64,000 nucleotides of DNA from Actinomadura sp. KC216. GTDB taxonomy: Bacteria > Actinomycetota > Actinomycetes > Streptosporangiales > Streptosporangiaceae. The stretch spans positions 1 through 64,000 of the forward strand of contig NZ_SMJX01000005.1 of assembly GCF_004348535.1 (NCBI RefSeq), given 5' to 3'. The notes beneath the pieces are model-generated. The model saw only the letters and a list, made by a program, of their open reading frames with translations. It was not told the DNA's origin and did not search any database. The position numbers and the translations under genes are program-made. Shown here in pieces: positions 57,983 through 64,000 of the stretch; within the stretch, counting starts at the first letter, position 1; each line of letters opens with the position of its first letter.

Positions 57983-59437
57983 ATGACTGATGCCGGACAG
58001 CTGGACGATGCGAACGTCCTGTACGAGCGGGGGGTCCGGGCGCAGCGTGAGGGGAATATGGAGGAGGCCGAGCGGTGGTACCGGCAGGCCATCGGGGAGG
58101 AGCACGCGGGGGCCTATCTCAACCTCGGGGTGATCCTGGGCGAGCGGGGTGAGGTGGACGAGGCCGAACGGTGCTACCTGCGCGCCTGGGAGCTGGATTC
58201 CGACGACAAGGCGGCGTCCAACCTTGGAGCGATCTACGACGACGACGGGAAAGGCGACCTAGTCGCGGCGGCGGAATGGTACGGGCGGGCGGCGGATCTG
58301 GGGAACGCCATCGCCGCCTACAACCTCGGGTTCGTCTGGCAGGACCGTGGTGAACCCGAAAAGCGGATGGAGGCGTGGCGGCGCGCCGCGGATCTCAAGC
58401 ATCCCAATGCCGCCAACGCGATCGCGGGCCTCCATCTGGAGCGGGGGGAGGTGAATGAGGGTGTCACGTGGTTGCGCAGAGCGGTCCTGGAGGTCGGGAA
58501 CGACAAGTCCGCGCGCAGGCTGAGTGACATCTACGCGAGGGCCGGGCGGCACCGGATGGCCCGGTTCTGGGGCGAGTTCCCCGACGGACCCACCTTCTAC
58601 AGCCCGGAGTTCCAGGCGTTCGCGAGTGAGATCGCCGCCGCCGCGATCCACCAGCAGGACGCCTTCAACGACGCCTTCGAGCAGAACTACGTCGAATGGA
58701 ACCCGGAGGAGGCGACCGTGACGCTGGACGGTCGCGTGCTGCAGCGTCTCACCATCCTGGGCAGCTTCTCCAACCTTTCCCAGAGCTGGCTGTGGACGTG
58801 GGACAACCCCAGTTGGGAGCAGGACCTGCCTGCTTTGGCGAAGCTCCGCACCATTCGGGATTTCGGCGAACGGCACCAGATTCCTGAACTGGTCAAGGGG
58901 CACCTCGACTTCTCCCGGTTCAACCATCCGGCCGAGGGCGCGTTCACGATGGCGCTTTCCGCCGCGCCGCTGATCGGCGCCAAGGGGGTCAGCTTCGTCA
59001 CCGTCAACGACGGGAAGGGGCGCCTCGTCCTGGCGACCGACGATCCGAGTCTGCCCGCGGCGCGGTTCGATCGGTCGGCCGTTCCCCGGCTGCTCATGCG
59101 GGCCGCGGAGGTCTGGCCGGACGAGCAGCGCCGGGTGGTCCGCGGTTTCATGGAGCGGCACGGGTTCGAGGTCGACGAATCGCCCGCGGTCATCGTCGTC
59201 GAGTCGGGCGACGGGCATCGCGTCACCGTTCGGTGTCCGCTGGAAAGGGCCAAAGAGCATCCGGAGGTCAACGCCGTTCTCAGCCGGGACGGCGCCAGAA
59301 TTGTGGAGAACACGCCTGCTCGGGTGCAGGGTCAGCGGTCGGACGGCGATGGCCCGTATCGGCTGGTCGTGCTCTTCGACCTTGACGACCGCATTGTCAG
59401 GATCAGCGGCGGCGCGGTGGCCGCGCCTGGCGAGTAA
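57983..59437 (+). CDS. TPR/Sel1-repeat protein with C-terminal DUF6882-like domain
   Basis: 484 residues. The first about 190 residues hold Sel1/TPR units: VLYERGVRAQREGNMEEAERWYRQA, YLNLGVILGERGEVDEAERCYLRA, AAYNLGFVWQDRGEPEKRM. Then a domain with FNDAFEQNYVEWNPEEATVTL, GSFSNLSQSWLWTWDNPSW and ERHQIPELVKGHLDF follows, as in DUF6882 proteins. The last about 110 residues have beta-strand character and no known fold. A good AGGAG precedes the ATG. The function is unknown; such proteins are often stand-alone in actinomycetes. Confidence 0.8.
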   Translation: MTDAGQLDDANVLYERGVRAQREGNMEEAERWYRQAIGEEHAGAYLNLGVILGERGEVDEAERCYLRAWELDSDDKAASNLGAIYDDDGKGDLVAAAEWYGRAADLGNAIAAYNLGFVWQDRGEPEKRMEAWRRAADLKHPNAANAIAGLHLERGEVNEGVTWLRRAVLEVGNDKSARRLSDIYARAGRHRMARFWGEFPDGPTFYSPEFQAFASEIAAAAIHQQDAFNDAFEQNYVEWNPEEATVTLDGRVLQRLTILGSFSNLSQSWLWTWDNPSWEQDLPALAKLRTIRDFGERHQIPELVKGHLDFSRFNHPAEGAFTMALSAAPLIGAKGVSFVTVNDGKGRLVLATDDPSLPAARFDRSAVPRLLMRAAEVWPDEQRRVVRGFMERHGFEVDESPAVIVVESGDGHRVTVRCPLERAKEHPEVNAVLSRDGARIVENTPARVQGQRSDGDGPYRLVVLFDLDDRIVRISGGAVAAPGE

Positions 59438-59511
59438 CGCGTTCCCGCCGGGGATCGGGACTTTGCTTTCCGGTTCGTGATCAGTGGGTTTCGCGGAGCG
59501 CGGCGCAGGAA

Positions 59512-60853
59512 ATGCGGGAGGGGGTGTGGGTCGTCCTGGTGCTCGGGATCGTTCTGGTGGTCTCGCCCGCTAGTGCTCATCCGAGACCGCATCCGGTCAC
59601 GGGGCAGAACGGCGATTACGCGGCGGGGCATGGCCGGGGATCCGCGTTGCCGGTCGAGGAACGTCCGCCGGTGTCGGCTTCGCCGCGTGAATCCGAGGGG
59701 CCCCGGGAGTGGAGGGGTGCGGAGTGCAGCCCGGCTGACTTCGGGAGCCGGTCGGGCGGCGAGCTGGTGCAGCAGATCAGAACGTCCACGGTGGGTTGTA
59801 TCAACACACTGTTCGGCTTGATCGGCAAAGACGCCTATGACGCGTTCCGCGAGCCTCAGATGGTCACGGTCGCCGGTGCGTTGCGCGATAACGCGGTGCG
59901 CTATGCGGGGGATAACAGCGGGAGTACCGCTCAACTGGTGGTGTATCTGCATGCCGGTTACTACGTCCAGTGGTACAACCCGTCGACCGTGGGGCCCGAC
60001 CATTACGACCGCGCCAACTGCGCCTACTACGACCCGTGCGATCTGAAGGAGCGGCTCGCGCGGAGCGTCCTGACCATCGATCACCCGTGCAGTGCCGGAA
60101 TCAGGATCCGCGCGCAGGAGATGACGGCCGGGCAGCTATCCGATACATGCGCGAGCCTGCTCGGACAGGACGCCTATTTCCACCGCCTGGTGATGGACGG
60201 CGATCAGCCCGTCGCCGACGACCACAACTCCACGATCGAGGTCTCCGTCTTCGACTCCCGCACCGACTACCGGACGTACGCGGGCGTGATGTTCGGCATC
60301 AACGTCAACACCGGCGGGATGTACCTGGAGGGCGACCCGGCCGCGCCGGGGAACCGGGCTCGGGCCATCACCTTCGAGGAGGAGCGGGCACGGCCCATTC
60401 GAGATCCGGAACCTCAACCACGAGTACACGCATTACCTCGACGGCCGGTTCAACCTGTACGGCGGTTTCAGCGCCAACGTCAGCACGCCCACCATCTGGT
60501 GGATCGAAGGGCTCGCCGAATACGTCTCCTACTCGTACCGAAAGGTCACCAATGCCGCGGCGATCGCGGAGGCGGCCAAGCACACGTACGCGCTGAGCAA
60601 GCTGTGGGACACCAACTACGGCCACGACGCGTCCCGCGTTTACCAGTGGAGCTACCTCGCGGTCCGGTACATGTTCGAGAAGCATCCCGCCGATGTCGTG
60701 ACGCTGCTCTGCCATTACCGGACGGGGAACTGGAACGCCGCCCGGACGTTCCTCACCACCACCATCGGCGACCGCTACGACGCCGATTGGCAGGTGTGGC
60801 TCGCCGCGTGCGCGTCCGGCGCCTGCGCGGCACCCGCCCGCGGCCTCAGGTGA
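59512..60853 (+). pseudogene. secreted M9-like collagenase, frameshifted
   Basis: An N-terminal signal peptide (VWVVLVLGIVLVVSPASAHP) and a 290-residue helical activator-like region end at RAITFEEE. A frameshift at about 60385-60398 follows. In the next frame the catalytic domain continues with EIRNLNHEYTHYLDGRFN (HExxH zinc motif), TIWWIEGLAEYVSY (third ligand Glu) and the end LRTGA-like TGNWNAARTFLTTTIG. These are the M9 peptidase hallmarks. The change equals one inserted base (or two missing) before TTCGAG. Either a genuine lesion or an assembly error; the coding potential on both sides is otherwise clean. Confidence 0.75.
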
Positions 60854-61475
60854 TCACCTTGGCGCCGGTTCGCGACACGACCTCCTCGACCGTGACCCCG
60901 GGGGCCGTCTCGACCAGGGCCAGGCCGGACGGGGTGACGTCCAGGACGGCCAGGTCCGTGATGATCCGGTCGACGCACGCGCGGCCCGTCAGCGGCAGGT
61001 CGCACTTCTCGACGACCTTCGGGCTGCCGTCCTTGGCGTTGTGCGTGGTCAGGACGATCACGCGCCGCGCGCCGTGGACCAGGTCCATCGCCCCGCCCAT
61101 GCCCCGCACCAGCGCGCCCGGGATCATCCAGTTCGCGAGGTCGCCACCGGCCGACACCTGCATCGCGCCGAGGATCGCGGTGTCGATGTGGCCGCCGCGG
61201 ATCATCCCGAACGACAGCGACGAGTCGAAGTACGACGCGCCCGGCAGGACCGTGACGGTCTCCTTGCCCGCGTTGATCAGGTCCGGGTCGACCTCGTCCT
61301 CGGTCGGGTAGGGGCCGACGCCGAGGACGCCGTTCTCCGAATGCAGGACGACGTGCACGCCGGGCGGCACATGGCCGGGGACGAGGGTCGGCAGGCCGAT
61401 CCCGAGGTTCACGTACGAGCCGTCGGTCAGCTCGGCGGCGGCGCGGGCCGCCATGTCGTCGCGGGACCAGGCCAT
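60846..61475 (-). CDS. 3-oxoacid CoA-transferase subunit B
   Basis: 209 residues. [26 protein letters not shown] is the usual B-subunit start; the catalytic Glu sits in [14 protein letters not shown]; the C-terminus has [22 protein letters not shown]. It forms the second half of a succinyl-CoA:3-oxoacid or 3-oxoadipate CoA-transferase. It follows the A subunit with a TGATG junction. Either ketone-body/acetoacetate or beta-ketoadipate use is possible. Confidence 0.92.
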   Translation of the reverse strand: MAWSRDDMAARAAAELTDGSYVNLGIGLPTLVPGHVPPGVHVVLHSENGVLGVGPYPTEDEVDPDLINAGKETVTVLPGASYFDSSLSFGMIRGGHIDTAILGAMQVSAGGDLANWMIPGALVRGMGGAMDLVHGARRVIVLTTHNAKDGSPKVVEKCDLPLTGRACVDRIITDLAVLDVTPSGLALVETAPGVTVEEVVSRTGAKVIT

Positions 61476-62224
61476 CAGGCGCGCACCGTCCTCTTCTCGA
61501 TTCCCTTGTCGGCGGCCTGCTCGGGCGTCAGCTCCACGACCCGCTGGACGAACACGCCCGGCAGGTGCACCTCGTCGGGCTCCAGGGCGTCCACCAGCTC
61601 CTCGACCTCCGCGATCGTGACGCGGCCCGCCATCGCGGCGAGCGGGTTGAAGTTCCGGGACGCCTTGCCGAACACGAGGTTGCCGTGCCGGTCGCCGCGC
61701 CTCGCCCGCACCAGCGCGAAGTCGGTGCGGATGCCGCGTTCCAGCACGTACGGCGTGCCGTCGAACTCGCGGACCTCCTTGGGCGGTGACGCCACCGCGA
61801 CGGACTTGTCCGGCCCGTACCGCCACGGCAGGCCGCCCTCGGCGACGGGCGTCCCGACCCCGGCGGGGGTGTAGAAGGCGGGGATGCCGCAGCCGCCCGC
61901 GCGGAGCCGCTCCGCGAGCGTGCCCTGCGGGATCAGCTCGACCTCGACCTCGCCGGCCAGGTACTTGCGGGCGAACGTCTTGTTGTCGCCGATGTAGGAG
62001 CCGGTCACCCGGACGATCCGCCCCGCCTCCAGCAGGATGCCGAGCCCGCCGCCGTCGACGCCGCAGTTGTTCGACACCACGCTCAGCTCGCCGGGCCCGG
62101 CCGCGTGCAGCGCCTCGATGAGGACGTTCGGGACGCCGCTCAGCCCGAACCCGCCCACGGCCAGCGACGCCCCGTCCGGAACGTCCGCGACGGCCGCCGC
62201 CGCGTTCGCCACCACCTTGTCCAT
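61475..62224 (-). CDS. 3-oxoacid CoA-transferase subunit A
   Basis: 249 residues. The glycine-rich CoA-binding segment [20 protein letters not shown] (about 20-39) and [40 protein letters not shown] and [10 protein letters not shown] are diagnostic for the A subunit. It forms a heteromer with the B subunit. The gene is divergent from a double IclR regulator, which likely controls it. The ATG is at 62224 with AGGA upstream on the minus strand. Confidence 0.92.
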   Translation of the reverse strand: MDKVVANAAAAVADVPDGASLAVGGFGLSGVPNVLIEALHAAGPGELSVVSNNCGVDGGGLGILLEAGRIVRVTGSYIGDNKTFARKYLAGEVEVELIPQGTLAERLRAGGCGIPAFYTPAGVGTPVAEGGLPWRYGPDKSVAVASPPKEVREFDGTPYVLERGIRTDFALVRARRGDRHGNLVFGKASRNFNPLAAMAGRVTIAEVEELVDALEPDEVHLPGVFVQRVVELTPEQAADKGIEKRTVRA

Positions 62225-62238
62225 GCCGGTATCGTCCT

Positions 62239-62253
62239 GTTCGCCTAGTGAAC
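62239..62253. promoter_or_regulatory. possible IclR operator
   Basis: GTTC-N7-GAAC (62239-62253) lies in the 91-bp gap between the divergent CoA-transferase and IclR genes. IclR boxes often have such short inverted halves. The evidence is only pattern and position. Confidence 0.35.
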
Positions 62254-62315
62254 TTTGCTTCATAAATGTCGATGCAGTGTCGGCGGTCGTCCGGGCGATG
62301 TCAAGAGGAGGGGTG

Positions 62316-63767
62316 ATGCGCGAGACCGATCCGGTCGGGCCCCTGAAGCGGGGGCTGGAGATCCTGGAAGTCGTCGGGCGCGCGAGCGGGCCGCTGCGTC
62401 CCGCCGACCTGGTCGCGGAGACCGGGCTGGCCCGCTCCACCGTCGACCGCGTGCTGAGCACCCTCACCGAGACCGGCTACCTGCGCTGGAAGGGCCGGGA
62501 CGTCGTCGCGACGCCCCGGACGATGGACGTCGGCAACCTCTACCTGTCCGGTCTCGATCCCGAAGGCGTCCTGGCCGGACGGGTCGCGCGGCTCGCCGCG
62601 GACCTGGACGAGTCGGTCGTGCTCGCCGTGCCCGACCGGGACGGGCTCCGCGTCGTCGGCCAGTCGCGGCCCGGCGGGTCCCTGGCGATCGCGTTCAAGG
62701 TCGGCGACCCGCTGCAACGCCCGTTCAACCCATCGGCGTGGGAACTGGACGACGACTTCCTGGAGCCGGGGCTCGTCGCCGTCACGATTCCCGTCGGCAC
62801 CGCCGCCGGGCCCCTCGCCTTGATCGTCGTCAGCCATGCCAGCCGCCACTCGGCCGCGTCGCTGCGGGCGCACGCGCGGACGCCCGTCATGGCGTGCGTC
62901 ACCGATATGGAGCAGGTCACGGCACAGAAACCGCACCCGGACGAGGCGAGGACGCCCGGCTCGAACGGCCACCTGAAGGCCCGGCTCGGCGCCGGATTCC
63001 TCCAGTCCCTCGACCGCGGCCTGGACGTCCTGCACGCCATCGGCACCCGGACCGAAGGACGGACGATCTCCGAGGCCGCGGCCCTGACCGGCCAGGCCCG
63101 CGCCACCGCCCGCCGCGCGCTCCTGTCGCTGACCGCCCTCGGCTACGCCCGCGAAAGCGGCGGGACGTTCGCGCTGCTGCCGCGCGTCCTCGACCTCGGA
63201 TACCGGCAGGTGAGCGGGCTGACGTTCGAGGAGCTGGCCCGCCCGCATCTGCGTGATCTCGTCGTGCGCGTCCACGACTCGGCGTCCGTCGTGGTGCTGG
63301 ACGGCACCGACATCCGCTACGTCGCCCGCGCCCAGGCGTCCCGGATCATGCGGGTCGAGATCACCGTCGGCACCCGCTTCCCCGCCTACGCCACCGCGAT
63401 GGGACGCGTCCTGCTGGCCGGGCTGCCGGAGGCCGAGGCGTCCGAGCTGATCGGGCGCTCCGACCGCCGCGCCTTCACCGGCCGCACGCTGACCGGGGCC
63501 CGCGAGCTGAGCCGGGAGATAGCCACGGCCCGCGACGACGGGTACGCCGTCGTCGATCAGGAGCTGGAGCTCGGGCTGAGGTCCATCGCGGTCCCGATCC
63601 GCGCGGCCGGGCGGGGCGTGGTCGCCGCGCTCAACATCGCCGCGCCCGCCGCCCGCGAACCCGTCGAGCGGATGCGCGAACGACTCCTCCCCGAGCTGCG
63701 CGCCACCGCCCGCGCGCTCGAAGCCGACGTGGCGGCCTTCACTCGCCACCAGCCCCTTCCGCTCTAG
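62316..63767 (+). CDS. double IclR-family regulator
   Basis: 483 residues, two tandem IclR units. Unit 1 (1-215): GPLKRGLEILEVVGRASGPL with HTH LVAETGLARSTVDRVLSTLTETGYL, then a shortened effector region. Unit 2 (about 230-483): SLDRGLDVLHAIGTRTEGRT, HTH AAALTGQARATARRALLSLTALGYA, then a full effector domain with VLDGTDIRYVARAQAS, RFPAYATAMGRVLLAGLPEAE and DQELELGLRSIAVPIR. IclR proteins usually have one unit (about 250 residues). Strong AGGAGGGG before the ATG. It most likely regulates the divergent CoA-transferase genes. Confidence 0.88.
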   Translation: MRETDPVGPLKRGLEILEVVGRASGPLRPADLVAETGLARSTVDRVLSTLTETGYLRWKGRDVVATPRTMDVGNLYLSGLDPEGVLAGRVARLAADLDESVVLAVPDRDGLRVVGQSRPGGSLAIAFKVGDPLQRPFNPSAWELDDDFLEPGLVAVTIPVGTAAGPLALIVVSHASRHSAASLRAHARTPVMACVTDMEQVTAQKPHPDEARTPGSNGHLKARLGAGFLQSLDRGLDVLHAIGTRTEGRTISEAAALTGQARATARRALLSLTALGYARESGGTFALLPRVLDLGYRQVSGLTFEELARPHLRDLVVRVHDSASVVVLDGTDIRYVARAQASRIMRVEITVGTRFPAYATAMGRVLLAGLPEAEASELIGRSDRRAFTGRTLTGARELSREIATARDDGYAVVDQELELGLRSIAVPIRAAGRGVVAALNIAAPAAREPVERMRERLLPELRATARALEADVAAFTRHQPLPL

Positions 63768-64000
63768 AGGCGTTGACCGCGAGGGCGGTCTCGATGCGCT
63801 GCGCGGCGGCCGACAGCGCACCGACCCAGCCGGGCAGGCGGTCGCGGTCGAACCGGGCGGTCGGCAGCGCGATGGACAGCCCGGCCAGCGGGACGCCCGC
63901 CGGATCCTTGACCGCCACGCCGAGGGCGGTCAGCCCGGTCTCGGTGAGCTGGTCGTTGATGGCGAACCCGCGGTCGCGCACGAGGGCCAGCTCGCGCCGC
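63739..64000 (-). CDS. IclR-family regulator, C-terminal part (runs off the window)
   Basis: The visible 87 codons encode the end of an IclR effector domain: LVRDRGFAINDQLTETGLTALGVAVKDPAGVPLAGLSIALPTARF and a helix ending RIETALAVN. The N-terminal half lies beyond position 64000. It is convergent and overlaps the double IclR gene end by 29 bp. Similar to the second unit of that regulator, so a recent paralog is possible. Confidence 0.75.
   Translation of the reverse strand, partial: RRELALVRDRGFAINDQLTETGLTALGVAVKDPAGVPLAGLSIALPTARFDRDRLPGWVGALSAAAQRIETALAVNASRAEGAGGE

Noticed and set aside
60861..61826. CoA-transferase B frame extended upstream to 61826
   Set aside because: The extension lies inside the A-subunit gene in another frame; the conserved B start is at 61475.
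1..64000. CRISPR array, insertion sequences, prophage or rRNA/tRNA genes
   Set aside because: No spaced repeat arrays, transposase or integrase motifs, or RNA-gene signatures were seen on reading both strands.

Overview
The window is about 64 kb of very GC-rich, gene-dense DNA. It has GTG starts, ATGA/GTGA translational overlaps and actinomycete-type families (paired FadE-like acyl-CoA dehydrogenases, DUF485/ActP symporters, CGNR and IclR regulators, tandem VOC proteins). I infer a filamentous actinomycete; a Streptosporangiales genus such as Actinomadura would fit, but no rRNA or marker gene is present to prove it. I saw no tRNA, rRNA, CRISPR array, insertion sequence or phage gene.

Layout. 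(1) 43-5671, plus strand: a five-gene acyl-CoA catabolic operon (acyl-CoA ligase, two acyl-CoA dehydrogenases, enoyl-CoA hydratase, double-VOC protein). (2) 5705-11119, minus strand: a four-gene chaperone-like operon in which every junction is a 4-bp overlap (GrpE-like, Hsp70, TPR/OmpA-like membrane protein, zinc-binding membrane protein). (3) 11209-17710, plus strand: a LytS/LytTR two-component system followed by two SSS-family organic-acid symporters and their small membrane partners. A pair of LytTR-type direct repeats lies before the second transport unit. (4) 17979-27000: an accessory stretch with small unknown genes, a stand-alone SLOG-domain protein next to an XRE/TPR regulator, VOC and stress-type proteins, a secreted beta-propeller/PKD protein and a remarkable secreted three-module protein (CdtB-like nuclease, ricin-B lectin, ribosome-inactivating-protein-like domain). 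(5) 27213-29926: a NarL-type kinase with an appended degenerate half, and its LuxR-type regulator. (6) 30196-49128: a large cell-surface glycopolymer locus in two converging operons, plus an acyltransferase. It encodes what looks like the complete five-enzyme route to UDP-2,3-diacetamido-2,3-dideoxy-mannuronic acid (WbpA, B, E, D and I equivalents), a CDP-ribitol-type bifunctional enzyme, a TagF/TagB-like polyol-phosphate transferase, two family-2 and three family-4-like glycosyltransferases, and two short paralogous proteins. (7) 49362-59437: housekeeping-style genes, including a frameshifted AAA ATPase coupled to a TPR membrane protein, RidA, a CGNR regulator divergent from a VOC gene over a perfect palindrome, PAP2 and a TPR-DUF6882 protein. 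(8) 59512-64000: a frameshifted secreted M9-like collagenase, a two-subunit CoA-transferase, a divergent double IclR regulator, and the 3' end of a second IclR gene running off the window.

How the parts fit. The first operon looks like a degradation module that activates and beta-oxidises a carboxylic acid. The ActP-type transporters under LytTR control suggest sensing and uptake of acetate or a similar small acid. The surface-polymer locus makes nucleotide-activated amino-uronic acid and polyol precursors and assembles them with its own transferases. The secreted three-module protein and the double CoA-transferase/IclR locus are independent accessory functions. Functions are assigned from motifs read by eye; no database search was run.
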